From DRVP01 sp964604045 (GTDB taxonomy: Archaea; Thermoproteota; Bathyarchaeia; Bathyarchaeales; Bathycorpusculaceae), in contig CAZRXM010000008.1 of NCBI GenBank assembly GCA_964604045.1, positions 1 through 28,242 of the forward strand: a stretch of DNA of 28,242 nt, read 5' to 3'. The notes beneath the pieces were generated by a model that was not told where the DNA came from, did no database searches, and saw nothing but the letters and a program-made list of their open reading frames with translations. Position 1 is the stretch's first letter; the number at the start of each line of letters is the position of its first letter. Made by a program: the position numbers and the translations under genes. This document shows, in pieces, positions 7,301 through 14,105 of the stretch.

Positions 7301-8710
7301 TTACGTCAGAATTTTAATGGCATCAAACGCCCGGAGAACTTCCTCTCCACGTTTCGTGATTCGGAAAAACTTTCGTCCATCCTTTTCATAGCATACGACA
7401 AGTCCTTTGCTTGAAAGTTCGTTAAGGTGTTGGTAGACAGCCGCTCTAGTCATGGTTTTTCCAAGCTCTTTCCACAGTTCATAACCGTATGCGTCTTTCT
7501 CGCTTAAAATTCTCAATATTTTTTCTTTAGTGCTCAACTCCAGCCCGATAACAGCCATTTTCCTTCTTTTGGTTAGGGCTTGTAGGACATCGGTTGCCTT
7601 AAGTCCGCTTCCAGTTATCAGACACACGACCTTGTCCGCCCTATCGACTAACTTTTGGTCCACAAGCTTTTTGGCAGCGGCATAAGTGGCGGCGCTTGCT
7701 GGTTCGGCGAAAATTCCTTCAAGTTTTGCTATTTCCTTCTCCGCCGAGAAAATTTCCTCGTCTGAAATTGCCAAGGCTAAACCCCCAGATTCCTTTATAG
7801 CGTTGAGTGCAAGACGTCCATAGATTGGGTTTTTAACCAAAATTGCAAGGGCTTGAGTTGAAGGCGAAGCCTTAAAAACGGGCTTGCTTGTTTTCTGTAA
7901 GAAGGCGTCAACTAGGGGAGCGCATCCTTCAGCTTGAACCCCAACCATCCTTGGCAAAACTTCAATCTTGCCAGTCTCCTCAAGTTCTCTAAACCCCTTC
8001 CATACAGCGTGCAAGGTTCCACCACTCCCCACTGGAACAATGAACCAGTCTGGAGTCCCTATTTGCTCGAAAACCTCGTAGGCTATCGTTTTGAGGGCTT
8101 CTAAAGCCAAAGGGTTAAGCTCTACAGAGCCCTGGTACCAGCCTGTTTCCTTGGATATTTCCTCAGCCCTTTTCAAGGCCTCATCAACTACTTCGCCATA
8201 TTCCTCAATCACAGCGTCGTAAACGATCATTTGGGCGAGCTTCCCCATATCCACGGTTCTAGGAACCACAACGTGGCATGTAAGCCCAAACTTTGCACAA
8301 TAAGCCGCCATAGAAGCCCCTAGGTTTCCGTTTGTGGCGCAGACAACGGTCTTAAAGCCTAGATCCAAAGCGTTTGAAACTAAGAGGGCTGCGCATCTGT
8401 CTCTAAAGGAGTTTGTCGGGTTCCGCGTTTCATCCTTAAAGTAGAACCCTCCGAACCCCATGGTTTTGGCAACCCGCTTTGCATCGTGAATGGGGGTTCC
8501 ACCCTCCCCCATGGAAACCATGTTTCTAACTTCGGGCATAAATTGTCTATAACGCCAGAAAGAAAATTCTCCAACAAACCTCGCCTCTTCAAGCTTTTCA
8601 CGGTCATACTTATACTCTAAAAGCCCACCACATTTTTCACAAAGACGTTTAGGCGGGAAAGCGTCGAATTTTGAGCCGCAGGAACTACATTCAAGAAAGG
8701 ACACACACAC
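7301..8710 (-). CDS. Threonine-synthase-like PLP-fold protein fused to a winged helix; PLP lysine replaced by arginine
   Basis: A 469-residue fusion. Residues 1-30 form a zinc ribbon (C8, C11, C24, C27), as in archaeal threonine synthases. Residues about 45-380 are a fold-type II PLP-enzyme domain with KDE at 92-94, the phosphate-binding glycine loop PVGSGGT (226-232), an asparagine in the TNGN segment (126-129) and ITGSGLK at 365-371. Residues about 392-465 are a PadR-like winged helix (YGYEL at 408-412, then AAVYQHLNELSSKGLV). The usual SFKDR motif holding the Schiff-base lysine reads SFRDR (101-105) here. The codon is AGA, so this is not a translation ambiguity. Threonine synthase activity is therefore doubtful and a regulatory or pseudoenzyme role is possible. 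It may also be a conserved archaeal paralogue. The start is GTG at 8710. The ECF gene is 63 nt downstream. Confidence 0.85.
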   Translation of the reverse strand: MCVSFLECSSCGSKFDAFPPKRLCEKCGGLLEYKYDREKLEEARFVGEFSFWRYRQFMPEVRNMVSMGEGGTPIHDAKRVAKTMGFGGFYFKDETRNPTNSFRDRCAALLVSNALDLGFKTVVCATNGNLGASMAAYCAKFGLTCHVVVPRTVDMGKLAQMIVYDAVIEEYGEVVDEALKRAEEISKETGWYQGSVELNPLALEALKTIAYEVFEQIGTPDWFIVPVGSGGTLHAVWKGFRELEETGKIEVLPRMVGVQAEGCAPLVDAFLQKTSKPVFKASPSTQALAILVKNPIYGRLALNAIKESGGLALAISDEEIFSAEKEIAKLEGIFAEPASAATYAAAKKLVDQKLVDRADKVVCLITGSGLKATDVLQALTKRRKMAVIGLELSTKEKILRILSEKDAYGYELWKELGKTMTRAAVYQHLNELSSKGLVVCYEKDGRKFFRITKRGEEVLRAFDAIKILT

Positions 8711-8718
8711 CGCCCTAC

Positions 8719-8736
8719 ATTTACCAGATTTACCAG
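8719..8736. repeat. Perfect tandem 9-bp repeat upstream of the PLP/winged-helix gene
   Basis: ATTTACCAG occurs twice head to tail, 9 to 26 nt before the GTG start at 8710. AT-rich TATA-like stretches lie at 8744-8752 and about 8761-8770, so the repeat would overlap or closely follow the transcription start. The downstream gene encodes its own winged helix, so this could be an autoregulatory operator. That is inference from position only. Confidence 0.5.
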
Positions 8737-8796
8737 AAAAGGCTAATTATTAAGAGACACAAATATCTTTCCAATAAACCGTTTTGCTGGCCCGGT

Positions 8797-9507
8797 CTAT
8801 GGGAATGTTTTCGTATACATAGGGATTAACGATTTTTTAAATAGGAAATAAGTGTTGCCGCTTAAGAGCCATATTAAGGAGAGTTTTAAATAGCCATTTT
8901 TCTGAAACCTCCTGGTGGAGACATAGCCGTAGGCTTGCTTTACAAATTTTATTTTTCCAATTCTGTTTAACCTTAAAGAGCAGTCGATGTCATCTATACA
9001 GACACTCCCGGAAAAGTAGCCAATTCTCTTCAAGGCATACTTCTTCATCATGACAGCTGTTCCCAACTCTGCATACAGTGTTTTTCTAGCAAAAGTCCTG
9101 GAGAAAAAGTTGGTGAAACTGAAAATACTGTAGACCAGCTTGTTCTTGACGTTGTCTTCCATAGGGAACAAATCGCCGTAAACGGCGACGACGCAGTTAT
9201 CCCTCAAATGGGGGATTGCGGTGTCTATCCAATTTGGAGCGAGAACCACATCGGCGTCTACAAAAAGTAGAAGGTTGCCTCTGCTTTCTTTCGCTCCGAT
9301 GTTTCTGCCTTCAGGAATGGAACACCTTTTAACTACAACTTTATCAGCGTATTTTTTCGCTATTTCAACGGTTTTATCCTTTGATTCAGAGTCCACCACG
9401 ATTATTTCCTTGCAAGGATAGGATTGGTTGCGCAGTGAACGTAGACACTTTTCGATGTACTTTTCCTCATTGAAAGTTGTCACTACGATCGAAACAAAAT
9501 CGTTCAT
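8797..9507 (-). CDS. Family 2 glycosyltransferase, start at the edge of an assembly gap
   Basis: The 236-residue reading frame begins with an ATG at 9507 that directly abuts the run of Ns. VSIVVTTFNEEKYIEKCL (5-22), the acidic IIVVDSESKDKT (35-46), EGRNIGAKES (66-75) and the metal-binding DAD (84-86) mark a GT-A fold family 2 transferase. DDIDCSLR in the C-terminal half is the likely acceptor-side acidic motif. The ATG position fits the family, because these proteins usually start a few residues before VSIVV, so the gene may be complete. An extra N-terminus inside the gap cannot be excluded. There is no clear membrane anchor, although the C-terminus is hydrophobic. It lies 86 nt upstream of the PLP/winged-helix gene. 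Acceptor and donor are unknown. Confidence 0.85.
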   Translation of the reverse strand: MNDFVSIVVTTFNEEKYIEKCLRSLRNQSYPCKEIIVVDSESKDKTVEIAKKYADKVVVKRCSIPEGRNIGAKESRGNLLLFVDADVVLAPNWIDTAIPHLRDNCVVAVYGDLFPMEDNVKNKLVYSIFSFTNFFSRTFARKTLYAELGTAVMMKKYALKRIGYFSGSVCIDDIDCSLRLNRIGKIKFVKQAYGYVSTRRFQKNGYLKLSLIWLLSGNTYFLFKKSLIPMYTKTFP

Positions 9508-9607
9508 NNNNNNNNNNNNNNNNNNNNNNNNNNNNNNNNNNNNNNNNNNNNNNNNNNNNNNNNNNNNNNNNNNNNNNNNNNNNNNNNNNNNNNNNNNNNN
9601 NNNNNNN
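9508..9607. other. Assembly gap (100 N)
   Basis: Exactly 100 unknown bases, the conventional filler for a scaffold join of unknown size. The true distance is unknown, and the linkage of the 1-9507 half to the 9608-28242 half rests on scaffolding rather than on contiguous sequence. Any reading frame drawn through the Ns is meaningless. Confidence 0.98.
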
Positions 9608-9762
9608 GCACTCACTTCATAGAAGGGGGCGAAATTTCCCACGGCACTGTACATTGAAACAAAAGTTGCCGTCCATAAAGAGGATTTCGTCCAGCACGTT
9701 AAGCAGACGAAAGAGGTTGTTAAAAATAATCCAGTGGTTAACCCGCAGACTATATACTCCAA
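9608..9762 (-). CDS. Possible N-terminal fragment of a membrane protein, truncated by the gap
   Basis: From a TTG at 9762, 51 residues are open to the gap edge. GGGGGAG lies a few nucleotides upstream as a good ribosome binding site, and an in-frame stop precedes it. The product begins with a hydrophobic stretch of about 22 residues (YIVCGLTTGLFLTTSFVCLT), consistent with a membrane helix, followed by a second moderately hydrophobic part. I recognise no family. It might belong to the glycan-related genes beyond the gap or be spurious. Confidence 0.3.
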
Positions 9763-9827
9763 TAATCTCCCCCTCCGATGTTAAGAGGAAACTTGGAGGA
9801 CTCTTATAGAGGTGATTTCCAGAACTC

Positions 9828-10427
9828 TCAAAGATTGCGAGATTTTGGCTGTTTGTTAAAAACCATCCTGTCTAAAACTTGAACTAAGGTCTGGAAGACC
9901 TCTTCCGCCGTTAGATGGTCTGTGTCGAGTATTAGGTGGAATGGTGTGAAATCTTCGCCTAGGCTGAAGCCGTACAGCCTTTTATAGATGGCTTTCGTCT
10001 TTTCCTCCTTGCTCTTCAAAGCCTCCAAGGCTTTTTTAACGCTTATACCGTCTCTTTTAGCAACCCTTTCAGCCCTTTTCCCCGGAGAAGCCTCCAACCA
10101 TACTTTGAAGCCCCTTTTTAGAAGCCAAGGCATGGTCCAGCTGTCCAGCACGACGTTGCCCCGCTCCGCTATTTCGAGAAGTTTCCGATCTACAGCCTTG
10201 TCAAACTCTGGGTTTTTATCCCTATTCTCTAGGAAGGATAGGCCTTCCTCGCTTTCCCACCAGCCTCTCTCTACGGGCTTGTAACCTTTTTCTATCGCCA
10301 AGGCTTTTAGGGCGTCTCCACCGGAGTAGTATTTTAAGCCGTATTTCTCGGCTAGTTTTTTGGCCACCGCGCTTTTGCCACTTCCAGCCATGCCGCAGAT
10401 GCATATGACTACGGGCTGTTCGGCCAT
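9828..10427 (-). CDS. cmk: Cytidylate kinase (archaeal type)
   Basis: This nucleoside monophosphate kinase of 199 residues phosphorylates CMP and dCMP with ATP in pyrimidine nucleotide recycling. The P-loop GMAGSGKS is at 12-19. LKYYSGGDALKALA (31-44) is the CMP-binding region of archaeal Cmk, and an arginine-rich lid is near GKRAERVAKRDG. In many archaea cmk follows secY, adk, DUF106 and rpl34e and precedes rpl14e and the pseudouridine synthase gene cbf5. Here cmk is 9 nt after eL34, as expected, but the following sequence is a short fragment and the assembly gap, so eL14 and Cbf5 are not seen. Confidence 0.93.
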   Translation of the reverse strand: MAEQPVVICICGMAGSGKSAVAKKLAEKYGLKYYSGGDALKALAIEKGYKPVERGWWESEEGLSFLENRDKNPEFDKAVDRKLLEIAERGNVVLDSWTMPWLLKRGFKVWLEASPGKRAERVAKRDGISVKKALEALKSKEEKTKAIYKRLYGFSLGEDFTPFHLILDTDHLTAEEVFQTLVQVLDRMVFNKQPKSRNL

Positions 10428-10436
10428 CTTTCAGCC

Positions 10437-10718
10437 TCAGCTGGAAACGCTTTGGGTTCTCGCCGCCTGTTTTAATGCTGATTTTAGACAGTCAGGACAC
10501 ACTTGTCCACCATAGATTCTTGAAACCCTCCTCTTGGAACAGCTGAGCTGCCTAATCTCCAAAGGAAGTAATCGCGGGATTCCGGAGAGCGGGCCGCCGC
10601 AGACGCTGCACTTGGCTTGGGCGGGAATTTCACGTTTAAAGTGTATGCCAGTTCGCCCTCCCGGTAAAGCTTTGAAAACGCGTTTTCGACTTCTTGTCCG
10701 TAAGGCTGGCCTCGGCAT
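10437..10718 (-). CDS. rpl34e: Large-subunit ribosomal protein eL34
   Basis: A 93-residue basic zinc-binding ribosomal protein of archaea and eukaryotes. MPRPALRTRSRKR at the N-terminus and the zinc ligands C37/C40 (KCSVC) and C74/C77 (VCPDC) are characteristic, with the rRNA-binding basic segment between. It lies between the DUF106 gene (6 nt upstream) and cmk (9 nt downstream), the usual archaeal order. An overlapping alternative frame starting at 10723 has no ribosomal features. Confidence 0.93.
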   Translation of the reverse strand: MPRPALRTRSRKRVFKALPGGRTGIHFKREIPAQAKCSVCGGPLSGIPRLLPLEIRQLSCSKRRVSRIYGGQVCPDCLKSALKQAARTQSVSS

Positions 10719-10724
10719 TTCACA

Positions 10725-11192
10725 TCACTCCACGCTTACTAGGCCAAATAAGTGGGAGAATAACGTGCTAAAAAAGACAGAGCACAACGTATACCACCAA
10801 ACTAGGGAGGAGCCAAAAAGCGGAATGGGCAGATGCCATCCAACCCCTGGAAAATAGGCGATTTCGGCTCCGCCGTATATTCCCCCAAGAAATATCCAAA
10901 CAGCCCAGAGGGGGATTATGAAAATGAGCATTACTTTAAAGGATTGCCCCGAAATTTTCGCGTTAAGCTGCAAGATGTACTGCTGTTTTTTCATGAGCTT
11001 TTCCATCTGCTTTTTATCCCCGCTTTTCTGAGCCTCCCTCAACTGGCGGTAGTACTCCGAGATTTCTCTCCTCCAGGCTTTAAGCTTTTCAGGGTCCGTT
11101 AGGAGACGGTTTGCAAGACTCATTAGGAAAGTGATTGTGGCGGCTAATACAAAGAAGAAAAGCGTGGAGCCGGGAGGGGTCGTGGGCAGCAC
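10725..11192 (-). CDS. DUF106 membrane protein (archaeal EMC3/TMCO1/Oxa1-superfamily insertase)
   Basis: A 155-residue protein starting at a GTG. Its layout is one membrane helix (about 10-29), a cytoplasmic charged coiled-coil hairpin (about 33-80, rich in K, E and Q), then two further helices (about 84-105 and 127-149). This matches the Oxa1/YidC/Get1/EMC3 superfamily, whose archaeal DUF106 members are proposed insertases for proteins with few membrane helices. It is 14 nt downstream of secY, which fits a role in co-translational insertion beside the Sec channel. In many archaea adenylate kinase lies between secY and this gene; here there is no room for it. Confidence 0.9.
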   Translation of the reverse strand: MLPTTPPGSTLFFFVLAATITFLMSLANRLLTDPEKLKAWRREISEYYRQLREAQKSGDKKQMEKLMKKQQYILQLNAKISGQSFKVMLIFIIPLWAVWIFLGGIYGGAEIAYFPGVGWHLPIPLFGSSLVWWYTLCSVFFSTLFSHLFGLVSVE

Positions 11193-11206
11193 GGATACGC
11201 CTCCTC

Positions 11207-12616
11207 TTACTCTCCAAATAATCTTCTGAAGGCTGGATACATTTCAGCAGCCCTTTCCCGCACCAGAATCTCGTAGTATTGGTATATGATGCCCACTGAG
11301 AGGAGTATCCCTATCCCTGAGCCGAAAACCCCGAAGAAGTCCGATAAGCCCGCTATAAGCCCAACTATTATTCCGCCGAGAACCGTAACCGCTGGAATAT
11401 AGCGTTTAAGAATCTGTTCGACAGCCTTTTCAGAGCGCCTATACCCGGGAATCTGCAAACCCGCGTCCACGAGCTGCTTGGCGACAGTGGAGGGCCCTAA
11501 ACCGCCAACCTCAAGCCATGTAAGCGAGAAAACTACACAGAAGGCTACTAGAATCGTTAGGTAACCAAAAGCCCTCACAGGCTCAGCAATAACGTTTGAA
11601 AGGTTTCCCGGAGAAGTAACATAGTAGACTAGGCCTCCGGCTGGCACATACCGGTTTCCCTCGAGTTTGTACCACCCCAATAGGTTTACCCAGAAGTTGT
11701 TTCGGCCCCATGGCTGGCTCCAGAGGATGTAAGAGAAGAAGTATATGTTGGCGAAGAGGGCTGAGGCGAAGATCACTGGGAGGTTTGAAACATACAACAA
11801 TTTAATTGGGTAGCGACTTCTAAATCCGCGGTAGCCAGCGTAGGATAGGGGCAGCTCAACCCTCACACCCTCCATGTAGATTATTACAAGGAAAGCCGCT
11901 ATAGTCGCCAAAAGCCCGACTATTGAGGGGTAGTTTCCTCTGAGTAGGAGCCCTGTAACTGGTTTTCCACTCATCACCGTTTGCGCTAAGACTATGAAGA
12001 TGCCATAACTGCCGTATTCGTCCACGGGCGGTGAGGGGTTAAAGCATTCCCAGAAAATTTGCTGGGCGACGCCTGCCATTATGAAGAGGCTTATTCCGCT
12101 TCCGAAACCCCAGCCTTTCTGGATAAGCTCGTCTAAAAGCATGACTATTAGTCCGGCGGCTAAGAGTTGGAGGAAAACGATGACGGCTGTTGTACCTAGC
12201 GGGCCATACATGCCGCTTATTATATACGCGGACGCTTGAACGCCTGTAAGTATTAGGGCGAGGACTTTACTCGCCGCCGTAAATAAGGCTCGGTCCTCTG
12301 GTTTTGACATATCACATTCTATCATAGCTGAGCCGACTAGAAGTTGCAGTATTAGACCGGCGGTGACTATTGGGCCTATGCCAAGCTCCATTAAGGTGCC
12401 GCGGCTTGAGGCGAAAATTATTCTCAGAGGGGCGAATTCTTCCTCCCTCTGGATTCCATAGAGGCGACAGGCGTCGCTGGCCATTACCAGGTAGATTACG
12501 AGGGCTATGGCTGTCCAGAAAAGCTTCTCGTTGAAGCTTACCCTTCGTTCCGGAGCTTTGACCTCCGGAATGAACCTTGAAATCGGCTTGAAAAAGTTTA
12601 GGAACTTTCCAGCCAT
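11207..12616 (-). CDS. secY: Preprotein translocase subunit SecY
   Basis: The 469-residue pore-forming subunit of the Sec61/SecY channel, with ten hydrophobic spans. Recognisable parts include the plug region after the first helix (CRLYGIQREEE), GWGFGSGISLFI in the middle, and GLQIPGYRRSEKAVEQIL with the cytoplasmic ribosome-binding loop before the last helices. Length is in the normal archaeal range. It lies 9 nt after uL15 and 14 nt before the DUF106 insertase. SecE and SecG homologues are not in the window. The C-terminus ends normally in a short cytoplasmic tail. Confidence 0.97.
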   Translation of the reverse strand: MAGKFLNFFKPISRFIPEVKAPERRVSFNEKLFWTAIALVIYLVMASDACRLYGIQREEEFAPLRIIFASSRGTLMELGIGPIVTAGLILQLLVGSAMIECDMSKPEDRALFTAASKVLALILTGVQASAYIISGMYGPLGTTAVIVFLQLLAAGLIVMLLDELIQKGWGFGSGISLFIMAGVAQQIFWECFNPSPPVDEYGSYGIFIVLAQTVMSGKPVTGLLLRGNYPSIVGLLATIAAFLVIIYMEGVRVELPLSYAGYRGFRSRYPIKLLYVSNLPVIFASALFANIYFFSYILWSQPWGRNNFWVNLLGWYKLEGNRYVPAGGLVYYVTSPGNLSNVIAEPVRAFGYLTILVAFCVVFSLTWLEVGGLGPSTVAKQLVDAGLQIPGYRRSEKAVEQILKRYIPAVTVLGGIIVGLIAGLSDFFGVFGSGIGILLSVGIIYQYYEILVRERAAEMYPAFRRLFGE

Positions 12617-12625
12617 GGGCTAATG

Positions 12626-13072
12626 CTACTCTCCAGACCCCTCTTCAATAGATTGTGTCAGAACCTGACCCCCGGCTTCCCGTATTTTTTCAGCAGCGGT
12701 TCTGGAGCATGAAGCAACCTTTACAACTAGCGGTTTGGTGACCCTTCCAGACCCTAAAAGCTTTGTTATACCAAATTTCTCCAAATCCACGAAGATTTTG
12801 CCTTCTTCCTCTTTCGGCTGGAATTTTTCAATGTTCTCTATCAGTTTTCCAACGTTTATAGCTTTAACCGTTTTCCTTAGACTTCGGGGCGAGGTGAAAC
12901 CCTTTTTGCCGAAGTGTTCTGGTTCGTACTTTACAACATACGTCCATAGGTGCTTGTGCCGCCCTGCCCGCCTGTAACTTTTTGAACCCGATTTTCTATG
13001 CTGGCCTACCCTGCCATATCCGCATGTTCTGGAGCCTCTTTTCTTCCTTATTTTTCTGAGCTTGTGGGGCAT
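12626..13072 (-). CDS. rpl15: Large-subunit ribosomal protein uL15
   Basis: This 148-residue basic protein has an N-terminal glycine/arginine-rich rRNA-binding extension (KLRKIRKKRGSRTCGYGRVG, 4-23) and a C-terminal globular part ending in KIREAGGQVL, the usual archaeal and eukaryotic uL15 (L27a) pattern. It contributes to assembly of the 60S-type subunit core. In most archaea uL15 directly follows uL30. Here the Hsp20 gene lies between, ending only 5 nt before the uL15 start. Confidence 0.95.
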   Translation of the reverse strand: MPHKLRKIRKKRGSRTCGYGRVGQHRKSGSKSYRRAGRHKHLWTYVVKYEPEHFGKKGFTSPRSLRKTVKAINVGKLIENIEKFQPKEEEGKIFVDLEKFGITKLLGSGRVTKPLVVKVASCSRTAAEKIREAGGQVLTQSIEEGSGE

Positions 13073-13077
13073 CCCTT

Positions 13078-13521
13078 TTAACCAGCCAGTTTGCTTACTG
13101 CGTTTTCTTCAACGGCTTTTTTAAGCCTTACTTCCAACACTCCGTTCTTATAAGTTGTGTGCATGGATTCGGGGATAACCCTCGCCGGCAAGTTTAAACG
13201 TTTGTAGTATTTGCGGTTTTGATTTTTGGCATTGAGGATTAACAGCCGCTTATCGACGTTGACTTTTATGTTTTCCTTCTTGAAACCTTTAAGCTCCGCA
13301 ACGACAAGTATGCTGTCTTCTAGATTCAGAACGTCCAGCAAGGGCTTAGGCTCCCTACATTTAGAGACGTCCATTTCAAGCCTTTTGTGTCCATGCATGT
13401 ACTCTCTTGATTTAAAATTTCTAAAGACAAATGTTTTGGGGCTTTTTCTGCCATCGGCTTCGTCCAACCTTCTCACAGCTTTAAACCACTTTTGACGCTT
13501 TTCGCTTCTCCGCCATCTCAT
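13078..13521 (-). CDS. Hsp20/alpha-crystallin-type small heat shock protein inside the ribosomal cluster
   Basis: A 147-residue protein. Residues about 58-135 form an alpha-crystallin domain: EPKPLLDVLNLEDSILVVAE (57-76), the LKGFKKENIKV strand-loop (77-87), and the diagnostic NGVLEVRL (126-133). The first 57 residues are strongly basic, unlike the usual hydrophobic arm of small heat shock proteins, and the C-terminus lacks the I-x-I/V motif used for oligomer assembly. Such proteins hold unfolding clients without ATP. It ends 5 nt before uL15 and is preceded by an 80-nt gap with a candidate promoter. The basic arm and location suggest an RNA- or ribosome-associated chaperone, but this is inference. 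GvpH-type relatives are another comparison. Confidence 0.82.
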   Translation of the reverse strand: MRWRRSEKRQKWFKAVRRLDEADGRKSPKTFVFRNFKSREYMHGHKRLEMDVSKCREPKPLLDVLNLEDSILVVAELKGFKKENIKVNVDKRLLILNAKNQNRKYYKRLNLPARVIPESMHTTYKNGVLEVRLKKAVEENAVSKLAG

Positions 13522-13564
13522 TCTAAAGCTTCTCCCTCATAGCTTAATGGCATCTGTAAACTGG

Positions 13565-13573
13565 CTATAAAAG
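13565..13573 (-). promoter_or_regulatory. Candidate internal promoter before Hsp20-uL15-secY
   Basis: The minus strand reads CTTTTATAG, and initiation about 25 nt on would be near 13543. A GAGGGAG ribosome binding site then lies about 10 nt before the ATG at 13521. This is the largest gap (80 nt) in an otherwise tightly packed cluster. The upstream BRE is poor in purines, so support is moderate. Confidence 0.4.
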
Positions 13574-13601
13574 GTATCGCCCCAAAAATGGGCTTAGAAA
13601 T

Positions 13602-14105
13602 CTAAATCATTCGCTCCAGCAGTTCGTTGATTTCTTCGCCTCTGTACCCGAGTTCGCCGCCCATACCGTAGCTCTTTTTTATTTTACCCTTAAACCCCTT
13701 TGTCGGCGGGTGCAGCCTAAAGTACGGCTGTATGTCTGGAAGCCTCCAGTATTCAACTTTACAGTTATATATGGCTTCCGCCAGTTCTTCCAGCGATTTG
13801 AAGCCAAGCTTCTGCGCGTACTCGTCTGTCAACTTTTTGTTTCCAAGAAGCCTACCCCTCTTCCTCAGCAAAGCCGCTATAGTCTCTTTTGAAACTTCCC
13901 CCCACGTGACAAAGCTTTGCGCGGTTTTCAGCATTCCAAGGAATGATGGACGGTTGTCGATTAAAACCGCATAGTTGTTTCTTTTTAAGTTTAACATGCG
14001 GAGCGTTTCTCTAACCTGCAAAGGGGCGCTTATAATTCCACGAACCCTTACAACCGCTATGCACTTGCGCTCCTGCTGTTGGTTAGCCAAAACTATCTCA
14101 CCCAA
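13602..14105 (-). CDS. rpl30: Large-subunit ribosomal protein uL30
   Basis: This 167-residue protein is the longer archaeal/eukaryotic (L7-like) uL30. CIAVVRVRGIISAP (15-28) and VRETLRMLNLKRNNYAVLI (31-49) form the conserved ferredoxin-like RNA-binding fold. The archaeal extension ends with LHPPTKGFKGKIKKSYGMGG, which binds 5S and 23S rRNA regions. It overlaps uS5 by 13 nt at its start and is the last gene before the 80-nt gap leading to Hsp20. Length is slightly above typical archaeal uL30. Confidence 0.95.
   Translation of the reverse strand: MGEIVLANQQQERKCIAVVRVRGIISAPLQVRETLRMLNLKRNNYAVLIDNRPSFLGMLKTAQSFVTWGEVSKETIAALLRKRGRLLGNKKLTDEYAQKLGFKSLEELAEAIYNCKVEYWRLPDIQPYFRLHPPTKGFKGKIKKSYGMGGELGYRGEEINELLERMI

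Noticed and set aside
9477..9809. Open frames running through the N gap on either strand
   Set aside because: The unknown bases cannot support a reading frame; only the parts outside the gap were considered.
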